DNA from: Diphasiastrum complanatum
Lineage: Eukaryota; Streptophyta; Lycopodiopsida; Lycopodiales; Lycopodiaceae
Assembly: GCA_029204225.1 (NCBI GenBank)
Contig: CM055100.1
Location: 26,302,649-26,366,648, forward strand
Length of the DNA stretch: 64,000 nt
Direction of reading: 5' to 3'
Part shown: positions 37,856 through 49,639 of the stretch, one piece after another
How positions within the stretch are numbered: position 1 is the stretch's first letter
How the letters are laid out: the number at the start of each line of letters is the position of its first letter
Made by a program: the position numbers and the translations under genes
The notes under the pieces: generated by a model
The model's database searches: none
What the model was told of the DNA's origin: nothing
What the model saw: only the letters and a program-made list of their open reading frames with translations

Positions 37856-38942
37856 ATGGATAGGATAAGGCAGACAAGGAGGGACTTCTTCTCTCCTGGC
37901 TCATCCTCATCCCCTGCGGTTGCCATCACACCACCCGCTAGACCTAGAAGCGCAACCGCAGCAGGTGGCTCTCTGAGATACGCAAGTATCAGAGATCAAC
38001 AACTCTATTGATCCCAAGAGCTCTGTTCTACCATGCTGTCCGAAACATAACAAGAAATGATCTCGAACAGCTGGTTAGATTTACCCCAGTGCTCTTCAGT
38101 GCCTTCAGGAGGTTGTTGAGGATTACATTAGCCTTTTTTTTGAGGATTCTTTTTTGCTTGCCATCCATTCCAAGAGGGTTACCATAATGCCCAAGGATTT
38201 TCAGCTCCTGATGAGGATGAGGGATAGGTACTGTAGGTTACATGTATCTCAGCCTGCTGCTCCTAGACCAAGTCCTCTAGATAGGACTGATCTTCCTACG
38301 AAGTGTCCTAGGAAGTAGACAACCCCCAAGTGTGCTCCTAAGAAAGTGAAGCCTAACCCTTCAGATTCTGTGAAGTCTAACTCGGAATCCATTGTAGATA
38401 ACACTGCTGTTGATAATGCTGTAAATATAGCTACCTCTGTTTTGGATACCCCTTCAATTGCTATAGATACTACACATCCACCTCCTCCTCCTCCTCCTCC
38501 AAATTTTTATACATATATAGATTCGGATGATTATCTTAAATTTGAGAAAGACATATCCGATGCTATAGATACTATTGGTACTCCTTTTTGCTTTAGACTA
38601 GATGAACTTCATTTTAGTATTAATTTTAGAGTTATAGATTGCTTGGATCTCAAAGTCAGAGGGGCTCCTATCAGTGATCCTGTGATAGAGTCCGGGCTTA
38701 CACTCTTGCAATATGACATTGCAAGAGATTCATCAAATGAGTTCTTGGTGCTGAGTAACTTTCTGCTTCAGGCCTTCAAGGAGAACAATGACACATTGTC
38801 AGTGTTTACACTTCCTGAGTACACATTAAGCCAGGTGTACAGATTTAGACAAGAAATTATTCTGAGTATACTAGCTAGGGCAAGGCTTCAGCCTCCCGTT
38901 ATTGATGATGGTGCAAAGGATGATGTAGTTATACTAAATTAA
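37856..38942 (+). pseudogene. Histone H3-like protein with long C-terminal extension, inside a mobile element
   Basis: The start at 37856 gives MDRIRQTRRDFF, shaped like the H3 tail start, then a Ser/Pro/Ala-rich tail. At about 37972 the frame shifts and the H3 core begins: EIRKYQRSTTLLIP (37975-38016), the alpha-N helix, then LFYHAVRNITRND (alpha 1) and RFTP. A second shift at about 38087 leads to [34 protein letters not shown] and [14 protein letters not shown], that is alpha 2, loop 2 and alpha 3. RVTIMPKD (38175-38198) is the H3 signature. Loop 1 is about one residue longer than in H3, and CENH3 proteins also have longer loops here, but this is weak evidence. Past a TAG at 38316 the same frame runs 208 codons: Lys/Ser-rich, eight prolines at about 38481-38504, then an acidic globular domain (LDELHFSINFRVIDCLDLKV). 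Canonical H3 stops just after alpha 3. The tail does not show an H3K9-type motif. This copy is dead. Confidence 0.75.
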
Positions 38943-39179
38943 GATCAGAAAAAATATAGATAACATAGAACAAAACTACACGTATAGATTTCATAGAAAA
39001 ATATACATTGATATATCAAATGCTGCTCCAGTTTATGAATTTGGGAGCACAAAATACATGTACAGATGCCCAATTTGGGCTTTCATTTATTAAATGAAAG
39101 AGTGTATACACAGATTTTTACTAAAGTTTATTTGAAACTATTGTTCTCCCACAATGGTGATTGTTGTAGGTAGATCTTT

Positions 39180-40690
39180 GCAGCACATTATCAGCTCCTG
39201 TCTTTTTCGCATCTGTGACATGGCAAATATTAGTGAATGTGCAATTGTAAATGATGACGTTTTCTAATATTTTGTTCTATTTTGAAATGGCAATAAACAT
39301 AAAGTACTTACGAGTCTTCCGTTGATGATAAAGCTGAAATATGTTGGTAGATTGGTTTGTAATAGCATGAGCTCTGTTCTGATAAAATCAATCTTCCAAT
39401 GCTCTTCCACCTCAACCATAGTCAAATATTCCTCATTGTAGATAATGCTTATCTCCATTCAGTTTGTGTGACCATTTAGTTCAAAGTCTTGATCCAGTGG
39501 TAGCCATGTACCTTCAATTTTCTTGTATCTCTGGTAGCTAAATGTGAGACTGAGCATTTGCTTTTCGATATGATAACGAAAGATCATTGAGGACTTTTTA
39601 ATCCTGCATTCTATGTCACTATTTGTTTTACTATCCCAGCCTTGATCCATGAGATCTGACAAAGTCTCATCTGATAAATCCTTGCAAACAAATAAAGTGG
39701 TGTCCTACGAACACTAGCAATCGAGAAAAAATCAACAAATATATGCAATGAGATAAACCAACTTAGGTGAACAATTTTTGAGCTTGTGCTTATCTTCATA
39801 GCATTTTTAATATCAATGAGTAGCTTGCATCTCAAGGATTCAGAAACAATGCTGTCAGGAGTAGGCCACTCATCACTTTGAAAACTAGGCAATGGAATTG
39901 CTTCGAGCTTGCCAAAACCTCCATCTGTTTGTGGCGTATATAAAGATTTATAAAAATAGATACCACAATCTGCAAGTTCCTTTGGACTTCTTCCTCTGTA
40001 TTGCAGCTTTCCAACATCAGAGTGAATCATGTCTGATATTCCTGCAAGTGATTGTGTGGGCTCCCATTCACTTATGCATGATGGATATAAATCTGAAAGA
40101 AAAAAACAATGTTGAAGCATTTACATCATAATCTGAAGAGCTTCAATAAAGGAAATCACCTATGATTGCTAAAGAGTGCATATGTTTTGATATATTTACA
40201 ATTATATTTTTGATGATCATGAGGATTGATATCATGTACTTTGATTTCTGAATGCATATGTGCATGTTGGCTAAGACTTCTGATATCGATTGACCTCCCG
40301 GGGTAGTCTTAAACTCCAAATTTTTTGCTTTCCAATAAGATTTATAAGTCATTTTTGCTCTTTTCTTTTGTCAAAAATTGCCCTTTGATGATGGATGCAG
40401 CAATACCCATGAGTTCTTTGTATATTTTGTTGGCTTCTAGTTAGTAGCTTCATCTTTCTCATTGTAAAAAATCACAGAATTGATTGTAGATCTGGGTCTC
40501 CTTGCCATTGCTATTTTCAAAGCTTGGGTGCCAGAAATCTCTCTGATATGATACTTAATTTCAATTTTTCGTATCACATTTGATCTAATGTGAATGCCAA
40601 CATAGTTACAGTTACTGCGTATACCATATTTTATGTAATTGTACATACTATATTTCTATAACTGTAACTAGTATAGTTAGAAAATTTCAT
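39180..40690 (-). pseudogene. Unknown ORF D of the element
   Basis: Minus-strand pieces in order: YIKYGIRSNCNYVGIHIRSN and KIEIKYHIREISGTQALKIA (40640-40530), ARRPRSTINSVIFYNEKDEA, then after frame changes MTYKSYWKAKNLEFKTTPGG (about 40350), then, after a likely intron, SDLYPSCISEWEPTQSLAG through FQSDEWPTPDSIVSESLRC (40100-39830), and a last part with LMDQGWDSKTNSDIEC and LSFTYQRYKK-like text to about 39460, then IDFIRTELMLLQTNLPTYF (to 39264). I recognise no domain. The first part (39901-40919) is present again at 47339-48355, where similarity stops abruptly on the right, so the element probably ends near 40919. Confidence 0.4.
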
Positions 40691-40959
40691 TATACTAACC
40701 AGCATAGTCAAGTAAATTTAACTTGAGGTATTGACGTCGGGTAGATTAGCACGTGTTGGGTAGGAAGAAGAAACCAATGGGATACGTCCATGCTGCCCGG
40801 ACACAAATTTCAAAGTTTTCTATATTGCATTTTTATTTTTTAGTTAATTTGAACTACGTTACGTAGATTTCAAATCTGTGCATTTTGATTGGGCTTGGTG
40901 ATAGTCGAAACTAAAGAAACTCGAATGTGGGACGAATCCTCATCCAATCCAACTGTATC

Positions 40960-43480
40960 ACCATCATGTAAACTTAGTTTCAAATGACTTACATGAAACA
41001 CTGGGTGTACAACCGATTTTCTTTGAAGATCGAGTTACGTCTTGGAATCCTAAGATATACCCAGTCATCAACTTTAAAATCTCTTGGAGATCTCTTAAGA
41101 TCGGTGTAGTGTTTAGCTCTATCCTGAGCACTACGGATACTATCCTTAGCCACTTGCAACATTTCTTGCATATCATGCAAAAAATCAGCAACCTTCTAGA
41201 TCTTTTACAGACTTTGTCTCAACATTTACTGGAGATCTAGGTTGAAAACTGTACATAAGCATAAAAGGACTGTAACTTGTAGCAGAATGTTTTCTACCAT
41301 TATATGCAAACTCAACCAGTGGGAGATAATCTTCCCAATGAGATTGCTTGTGAGAAACATACGTCCTCAAAATATCTTTTATAGTTTGATTAGTCCTTTT
41401 TGTCTAGCCATCTGATTAAGGATGATCAGAAGAACTCAAAGAAGTTTCCTTTATGGAATACTGCTGACCAAAAGTGACCTGTAAACTTAGGATCTCTATC
41501 ACTAACAATGTCACTTGGTAGACCATACAACCGAAATAATCTTTCAACAAAGATCTGGGCTAAATCAGAAGCCTTTATAGTTGACTTGACTGGTATGAAT
41601 GCAACTAACTTAGTTAACCCATCAATCACAACCCAAATAGAATCATTTTGTCATTGGGTCTTTGGAAGTCCAACTACAAAATCCATAGATATGCTTTCCC
41701 ATTTCTTATCTGGGATATCTAACGGATGCAACAGACCACCAGCCTTATGGCGTTCAGCCTTTGCTAGTTGACAGGGCTTGCATTTAACAACATATGACTT
41801 GACATATGGCTTGAGCTTTGGCCAATAAAAATCCCTCTTAGCCAAGTCTAGAGTCTTGTGTATATCGGGATGTCCTGCACAGGGCATGTCATGACATTCA
41901 AACAAAATCTTCCTTTTGAGCTCATCATCACTAGGTACGCAAACTTTTCCATTCTAAAATAATAATCCATCTCAAATGGCGAACTGTTCCACAATCTTTT
42001 TATCTTTCTTAGTTAGTTGAGTCCCCTGTGTTTCTGACTCAACACTGTCCACATTTCTTTCGGTCTGAACAATGTTCCAAATGTGACCAAAATGGGAATC
42101 TGATTCATATTTTTCTCTCAGCGAAAGATATAGATTCGTAAAAATCTGGGTGAATGACAACTCGTTCAGTTCACCGATCCGACTAAGAGCATCTGCAACT
42201 TGATTAGAGCTGCCTCTTATGTAACGGATTTCATGACCAAATTCTTGCATCAATTCAGCCCATTGAGCTTTTCTCCCCTAAAGATCATGTTGATTACAAA
42301 AAAACTTAAGAGGCTGGTCATCCGTATACACTACAAACTTACTACTATACAAGTAGTGTCTCCAGGTTTTAAGTGCATGGATTACAGCAAACAATTCCTT
42401 TTCCTGCGTAGTATAACGCAACTAAGGACCAATGAATTTTTTGCTTTGAAATGCTAGTGGCCTATCCATTTGTAATAGAACTGCTCCAATTGCAACATCA
42501 CTTGCGTTTGTTCTCACGACGTAAGGTAAATCTAGATTTGCAATTTGTAACACGGGAGCTGAAGCAATCATTCTTTTAAGTTTCTCAAAACACTGATTCA
42601 ATTTCTCGTTCCAAACAACAAGCGGACTAGGTTGATTCCTCTTTTTCTTTTTATTAACAATTCCTTTTGTCAGATTATTAAGCGGTGCTGCTAATTTAGC
42701 ATATTCCTCAATAAATCTCTTGCAGAAAAGTGTAAAACCTAAAAGGGACTTTACTTGCCTCACAGTTTTCGGAATTGGACAATCAATCACAATCTTGATT
42801 TTATCCTCGTCAATCTTGAACCCATTTACTGTGATCTTATGACCGAGATAAAGCAACTCTTGTTTAAAGAATTCACACTTGGACTCTTTAGCGTAGAGTA
42901 ACTCCTGACGGAGCTTCATCAAGATGATTTTTAAGTGCTCTACGTGTTCCACCAAGGATTTACTGTAAACGAGAATGTCGTCTAAGAATACTACCGCAAA
43001 CTTTCCCAAATATGGACGAGATAAATCGTTCATCATTTGTTGAAACGTTGCTGGACCATTCACTAATCCAAATGGAAACACTAGAAATTCATAATGACCA
43101 AATGTAGAATGAAATCATGTCTTTTGGACATCTTCTGACTTAATTCTTATTTGATGGTACCCTGTCCTGAGATCTATCTTGGTGAAATATTGTGCTCCAC
43201 CCAAGCGATCTACAAGGTCATCCATCCTGGGTAATGGATATTTATTCTTTATAGTCACTTTATTAAGGCCCTTGTAACATCCGAAAACCTCCATCTTTCT
43301 TCACTTTAAGAAGAACATGAGCGCCCCATGGTGATTACTAGGTTGTATATGTCCCATCTTCAGATAGTTTTCTATTTGACTTGAAATCTCTGTCTCCTCT
43401 TTCTGAGAGGACCTATAAGGTTGTCTAGAGACAGGTTGACTTCTTGGAATTAACTCAATCATGTGGTCTACTGAGTCAAG
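40960..43480 (-). pseudogene. Ty3/gypsy (chromovirus-like) RT-RH-INT fragment without LTRs
   Basis: Minus strand, from the right: RT beginning near 43420 ([32 protein letters not shown]), FPFGLVNGPATFQQMMND, the catalytic FLDDILVYS (42975), then the RT thumb. RNase H follows (TNASDVAIGAVL, YTDDQPLKFF, GSSNQVADALSR), then the integrase zinc finger (CHDMPCAGHPDIHKTL, CKPCQLAKAERH) and core (SMDFVVGLPKTQ, VSDRDPKFTGHFW), and ends in the C-terminal part at about 40964. Stops occur at 42420, 41970, 41645 and in the core near 41425. No LTR, gag or protease is present. Both ends abut sequence of the histone-carrying element (copy A end at 40919, copy B start at 43485). Confidence 0.85.
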
Positions 43481-43484
43481 TTTG

Positions 43485-44205
43485 TTAATGTAGTTTCAAA
43501 AGCATGGGGAGAAGATCACATCACTCATTACATGGTTAGTATAAATTCTTCAAGATGCTTTCAATTTTTCATATATATTTACATCCAAACATAAGATTAA
43601 CATTATGATTTTGACATATGCAGCACATACTAAGAGATCATACAACATTTTTTTCAAACACATATGGAAGCTTGAGTGTATGGTCATCACAAGAGATGGA
43701 GAAGTCACATTGGCAAGCACGAGCAACATTTCATTGAAATACACAACATGGAACAACCAATGAAGAACGAAACTACATTTGTCAATTGTTTTAATGGTTC
43801 TACCGCAGAGTTCAGATTCGACATTTAACAAAGTCCACACAATACAACAAGTTTAGAAAAGCATGCAAGTTCATACAGGAAGAGAAAATTAGATGATTGC
43901 TGCGTAGAAGATCATCATTGTCATCAAATCATGACATGTTCAGAATCGCTTGCAAATTCATTGAACAAGAGAAGAGAAATACTCAATGTAAATGTATTGA
44001 TTGTATTATAACAAAATACAAAGTGTCCACTATTCATCATCAGCTTGTGTGTCAGATTCTATGGCAGTATTGTCATGAAGAAATTTTCTGCTAGAGTATG
44101 CATCTAATAGATGTGCATTATTCTTATTTCCACTAAGTTCAATATAAGTGGAATACAATGAATAATGGAAGCTCCTTAAAGGAACATTCCCATCAGTAAA
44201 ACAAA
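43485..44205 (+). pseudogene. Copy B, left part: transposase 3' end and ORF B 3' end
   Basis: This 720-bp stretch is closely similar to 35336-36060. It contains the last transposase intron (gttagtataaat to atatgcag), the segment homologous to the last transposase exon (with a stop early in it), and, convergent with it, the end of ORF B up to cccatcagtaaa. Similarity starts suddenly at ttgttaatgYag next to the gypsy fragment and stops at 44205. Together with 47339-48355 it shows that the element exists in at least two copies in this window. Confidence 0.85.
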
Positions 44206-45045
44206 TGATTTTTATTCCATTAATCTGATTTGTTCTTTCAATATGGATATAGTTGACTTTCCTAGATGATTGGTCATTTTTAACTCAAAATTAGATGCCA
44301 AAACATCTTCATCTTGTAAATTTAAATCGTCAACTCTTGGTTGATTTTTTGACAATCACTTTCTCTGGCCCTTCGGATCTACTTGCAACATTTCAAATTC
44401 ATACTAGCTCAAAAAAATTGACGTTGAAGTGGTGCTCAACCAATGGACACGTAATACTTTTGTTTGATTACTATTTTAATTGAATTCAAGTACTTTAACA
44501 ATCCAAAATGGACGTTCTTCTCTATTTTATGAAGCTAAAAGTGCAACAAGACTTCCAATTTGGATTTCATTCAGATCATCACACCACTTCATTTTTGCAA
44601 GTTTTGCAGTTCGTCTATTTCCACATATCGTAATTTTTTTAGTTTACAAAAAATTATTTGGAAACCACTCCAAATTAGTTGTGAATTATCAAATTGCTCT
44701 TATGTTTTAATTTTGAATTATATTTTTATCTCACTATTTAATGTAAACATTCAAATTCATTTATTTTTAATTTATTTTTTTAGTTTTTAGTTTTCTAGAT
44801 TTTTATTTGATTTTTTTTAAATCTTTCAGAAAATTAAATCTCTAAAAGATTTTAGTTTTTAATATTTCATTTTTATGATTTTTTTAAGTTTTTTTGATAT
44901 TTTATTATTTATTATTTATAATTTTTGATTTTTTAATAATTTAGTTTTTAGATTTTTTTTTTTAAATTTAACTTTTTAATTTTTAATTTTTTGATTTTTG
45001 AATTTCCAAACTTTGAATTTTAAAAATTGTTTCTAAAACTTTCAC
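44206..45045. other. Extremely AT-rich segment, no gene
   Basis: It takes the place that 36060-39900 has in copy A. From about 44700 to 45040 it is mostly runs of T and A. No coding motif is visible. Confidence 0.5.
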
Positions 45046-45047
45046 GT

Positions 45048-45475
45048 AGTTTCTCTTGCTATGCTGAGCATAGCAAGAGAAACTTTTGCTATGCTCAGCA
45101 TAGGAATGGATGTGGAGGTTTCTTTTGCTATGCTGAGCATAGCAACAGTTGCTCTTGCTATGCTTAGCGTAGGAATGACTATGGGCCTTCATCACCTTTG
45201 TTGTCAACTTTGTCGACAAAGCGTAGGTTCAACATTTTTGTGCTGAGCACAAAAATGTTGAACATAGGACCACTTTGTCGATAAAGTTGTCAACAAAACA
45301 TTCGCCTTCAACGAAGGCCCATTTTGAGTCCTATGCTCAGCATAGGACTCGATATGGGCCTTCGTTGTTTTTAACGCAACGACATTTGAGCATACCCATT
45401 TTGAGTCCTATGCTCAACATAGGACTCAATATGGGCCTTCGTTGTTTTTAACACAATGGCATTTGAGCATATATT
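45048..45475. repeat. Palindrome cluster with core CTATGCTgAGCATAG
   Basis: A hairpin with 18-bp perfect arms and a one-base centre lies at 45048-45084 (agtttctcttgctatgct / agcatagcaagagaaact). A second, also 18-bp arms and one-base centre, is at 45227-45263 (gttcaacatttttgtgct / agcacaaaaatgttgaac); it is nested in an outer inverted repeat (about 45199-45224 with 45270-45297). The core recurs at about 45090, 45128 and 45158 (variant). Then a 77-bp tandem repeat (45321 and 45398) carries gagtcctatgct and its inverse around another one-base centre, followed by gggccttcgttgttttt. Confidence 0.9.
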
Positions 45476-45926
45476 CGCGGAAATGTCTTTCATATGCAAA
45501 TTAATCCATATGCAAGGCTGTGAACTTCCTTGTTTTTACAAAATTACTAGAATGAATAACTTATTGAGAAGATGGTTGGGATGGAAGACCCATGAAACTC
45601 AATGTTTATTATAGTTCATGTGGCACACGCCCTAGGGACACAATGGTCATGATGATTGAACTAGAAGTTTTCACATTTGAATTGATAAGGCAATGGATTT
45701 CTCCTCCATTTTTGTAGGGCTTGCATACTTGACAAGATCAAAGTGGTGTTGCTCATCCATATTTGTTTTGTTGAAAGGATAAGCTTGTGAAGGGATCTTA
45801 TGGGCCTGAGACATACTTGAATTTCAATAGAACTTTTCAAACATAAAGTTTGAAAAGGGTTGAATGGTGAATAATACGTTGAAGGGCACATTTGTTTCAA
45901 ATAGAAGAACCCGTTCAAAAGTTTTG

Positions 45927-45998
45927 AAACCTATGCTCAGCATAGCAAGAAAACTTTCAAAAGTTTTCTTGCTATGCTGAGCATAGCGAAAAACTTTT
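45927..45998. repeat. Inverted repeat built from two copies of the palindrome core
   Basis: The arm ctatgctcagcatagcaag plus aaaact (from about 45931) is followed after a few bases by its reverse complement ending ctatgctgagcatag (about 45986). Each arm itself contains a palindrome, so alternative hairpins are possible. It lies about 450 bp to the right of the main cluster. Confidence 0.85.
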
Positions 45999-46089
45999 AG
46001 GTTTTGCTCTCTCTTATATCCGCTCTGCTGAAATTTGACTTAAGTATCGATTAGGTGGTCCGAAATGTCGTAGAGCTGTATTGAATTTA

Positions 46090-46345
46090 CTCCAATTTTC
46101 AAAATGGTAATGGCTGGTTGAGAGTGTTATACACTTGATTATTCAAAATGATTTCATAGTTTCAAAGCAAAATGCCATGCTATATTGTCCATGTAATGAG
46201 ATTAAGGTTACTATAGGTATTGATTGATTATCATTGAATTTACTCCAGACTTCAAAATCAAGGGGAGATGTTGGGAGTTCATGATGACCGTATGAGAGTG
46301 TTGTATAGTTGATTATTCAATATGATTTTATAGTTTCAAAGTAGA
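46090..46345. repeat. Direct repeat of about 90 bp at 177-bp spacing
   Basis: gagagtgttatacacttgatt and the following 40 bp (from 46121) recur at 46298 with several changes; the preceding gaatttactcca also recurs. Confidence 0.7.
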
Positions 46346-46349
46346 TGAG

Positions 46350-47338
46350 ATTTGTCAACAACTCTATTTGGCACTAACTGTCATGCTATCACTAAATAAT
46401 GAGCTATTTTATGCATTCAAAATTTTATTATTTGCAATTGTTCTTGTTGAATATGTGATTGTTCTTCAATACAAAGCACCACAAGATATTTACAAGCAGG
46501 TTAGCAAACTAATATCAGTTTGGTACAAGGTCTGGCATTTTAGTGGTCTTCCTAGGTGTGGAAAGCTTGTAATTGGCCTCCTCTTGGGCAACCCATTGCT
46601 ACAAATCTTGGCCCAAGTTTTCATAGTTGCAACTTTGTCCCAAATTAAAGTTGCAAGCTATATTCTCAACATTCTGGACTCATGACAAGGTCTAACTATG
46701 GTACTTTGTCTCGTGGTAACAAAGAAACGAATTAAAAAAGCAACACACTCTCAAAAAATCAACATACTTTTTAGCATCTCCGAAATTGAAAAACAAACAT
46801 CTCAAGTTGGCGCATATTTTCTAAAATCTTCTCCAGCCAGACATAACACAATCTTTACAAATTTTCAAATAGTAAAATTTCACATTTTTTTTAGTTTTGT
46901 CTTGTATATAATTTTCAAAAATTAATTTCAAATTTCAATGTTCTAGTCATTACAATCACTCTTTAACAAGTCAAATATGTGTAGTTTAAAAAAAAATTAC
47001 CAAATAAGTTAATCTTAGAATTTTTAAACCGTTAAAATTACTTTAAATCGTAATTGTTTTTCTCAGGTTCAAATTCAAAGTTTGAAAATTTGACATTATT
47101 CTGATTTTTTTTAATGAATAAGTTGTTCACATTCAAATATGTTTTAATAAAAATAAATTTAGAAATGAGAAAAAAAAATGATCGCTTATATTTTTCATAT
47201 TTGTAAATTATAACAAAATAGACTTTTTTAAAATTTTAACTTTTTTTTTTGGAATTTAACGTTCAAAATTTTGACATTTTTTCACTAAAATTCCAACTTC
47301 TTAGAAAAATGGGTGTCTAGGTCATTTATCTTTTTTTT
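46350..47338. other. AT-rich DNA, no recognisable gene
   Basis: Low-complexity AT-rich sequence. The 105-codon frame at 46368 has no recognisable motif and no supporting signal, so it is not called. Confidence 0.45.
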
Positions 47339-48355
47339 TGAGCTTGCCAAACCTCCATCTGTTTGTGGCGTATATAAAGATTTATAAAATTAGATACCAC
47401 AATCTGCAAGTTCCTTTGGACTTCTTCCTTTGTATTGCAGCTTTCCAACATCAGAGTGAATCACGTCCAATATTCCTGCAAGTGATTGTGCTGGCTCCCA
47501 TTCACTTATGCATGATGGATATAAATCTGAAAGAAAAAAACAATATTGAAGCATTTAAATCATAATCTGAAGAGCATCAATAAAAAAAATCATCTATGAT
47601 TGTTGTAGAGTACATATGTTTTGATATACTGACAATTACATTTTTGATGATCATGAGGATTGATATCATGTACTTTGATTTCTGAATGCATATATACATG
47701 TTGTACTAAAACTTACGATATCGATTGACCTCCCGGGGTAGTCTTAAACTCCAAATTTTTTGCTTTCCAATAAGATTTGTAAGTCATTTTTGCTCTTTTT
47801 TTTTTGTCGAAAATTGCCCTTTGATGATGGATGCAACAATACCCATGAATTCTTCGAATATTTTGTTGGCTTCCAGTTATCAGCTTCATCTTTCTCATTG
47901 TAAAGAATCACAGACTCGATTGTAGATCTGGGTCTCCTTGCCATTGCTATTTTCAAAGCTTGGGCGCCAAAAATCTCTGTGATATGATACTTAATTTCAA
48001 TTTTTTGTATCACATTTAATCTAATGTGAATGCCAACATAGTCACAATTACTGCGTATACCATATTTTATGTAATTGTACATACTGTATTTCTATAACTA
48101 TAACTAGTATAGTTAGAAAATTTCATTATACTAACCAGCATAGTCAAGTAAATTTAACTTGAGGTATTGATGTCGAGCAGATTAGCACATGTCGGGCAGG
48201 AAGAAGAAACCAATGGGATATCTCCATGCTGTCCGGACACAAATTTCAAAGTTTTCTATACTGCATTTTTATTTCTCTGTTTATTTGAACTACATTACGT
48301 AGATTTCAAATCTGTGCATTTTGATTGGGCCTGGTGACGGTCAAAACTAAAGAAA
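47339..48355 (-). pseudogene. Copy B, right part: N-terminal half of ORF D and element end
   Basis: About 1 kb closely similar to 39901-40919, same orientation, with the same intron-like gap and the same reading pieces (YIKYGIRSN, ARRPRSTI, TYKSYWKAKNLEFKTTPGG). Similarity on the right stops at ctaaagaaa in both copies, after which the flanks are unrelated; this is the best candidate for a terminus of the element. On the left it stops at gagcttgccaaa after a T-run. Confidence 0.85.
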
Positions 48356-49630
48356 AAAAAAGTATCTTTACAAAGGGTCTTTTTTTATTTTGGAACTCCT
48401 CTAATGTGTATACATACAGTTTTGTTTAATGATCATGCTAGACTATACCAAATGTAGACGTTATTCAAGTGTCAAAAAGAAAGTATTCGCGACAGATGCA
48501 TAAGATGATTTTAAGACAGTTCCTTAGAGCATATTTACGGATACACAGCAAACGACTATAATGCGCTAGAGAGTTTGTCTGATCAGAGAGTAATTCATGT
48601 AATGCGTTAGAGATTGCTAGTACACTCGGGATCACTCACACTCAATAGTGCGGAGAACAGAGATAAGGGAGAATAACTCTCAGCACTCTATTCACTTCTT
48701 CAACCTTTTACAAATACATAAACTCTTCTCTCTCGATGGTCAAGACTGAAGTGTGAGATCAATAGATGTTCTACGGGACGAACAAACACACCTCTAAACT
48801 ATAGGTGCGTCGCTTTCGTGAAAAGGTCTAGTTAACAATTAGGTTGAGTATATGTCCAATTATACCATAAGAGGTACATTTAACTAAGAGTTAAAATTAC
48901 TCTAGTTTAACATGTCGATTCATATAGAGTCGTTTCGCGTGGATGACCTAATAAAGACTATCCAAAGCAATGTCTTCCCTTTTAAAGGTCTCATCCTTAA
49001 ATACAAGGCAAGTACTTTGGAGATATATTCTCAAAAAATGACTTAGGCCTCTTCATGATCTATATTTATCCAGCACATATTTTCATTTTCGAGTATATCA
49101 TGCCATGTTTAAGTTGATATTCAATATTTTAACAATTTCATGGCATCACAGAGTTCCAAAGAATTGAAAACACTCTTGGATCTCACATGCAACTTAAACA
49201 CAACTCACTTGTGTGAAATGATGTGGCTATGACCTCACAAACTTGCTCAAAACAATTCTATCTTTGATTGATATACTCAAAAATGGATTTAGAATCAAAC
49301 TAGCAAATTCCTGGATCAAATCAAAAGTGGCCACATAGGATTAGGCGACCTACCCACCGTACTTCAAGTGTTTACAAATCTTGCTAGGCTCATCAAAATG
49401 ATTTGAAATCAATTGCAATGGAAAGTAGACATTTCTAGCTTTCTAGCAAGCTATACTGTCAATATTTTTGGATAAAGCATAAGGGAGAACAAAAGGAAAG
49501 AGATGGGCTAGATTTCACACGTGTGAATAGTCTAAAATCCATACATCCTCTGTTCAGATCTAATCATTTAAACATTAATGACCTTCACAATTGGAGAACA
49601 AGAAAGCTCGTCTTTGAAAACAGAGAGTAG
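48356..49630. other. Intergenic, no recognisable gene
   Basis: AT-rich sequence with only short frames. No coding motif was recognised. Confidence 0.4.
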
Positions 49631-49639
49631 GCAGTACAG

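Noticed and set aside
37856-38330. A normal, working host histone H3 or CENH3 gene
   Set aside because: The frame shifts twice and meets a TAG, loop 1 and the tail differ from canonical H3, and it is embedded in a repeated element.
46368-46685. 105-codon open frame with hydrophobic stretches
   Set aside because: AT-rich low-complexity surroundings, no recognised motif, no promoter or splice signal.
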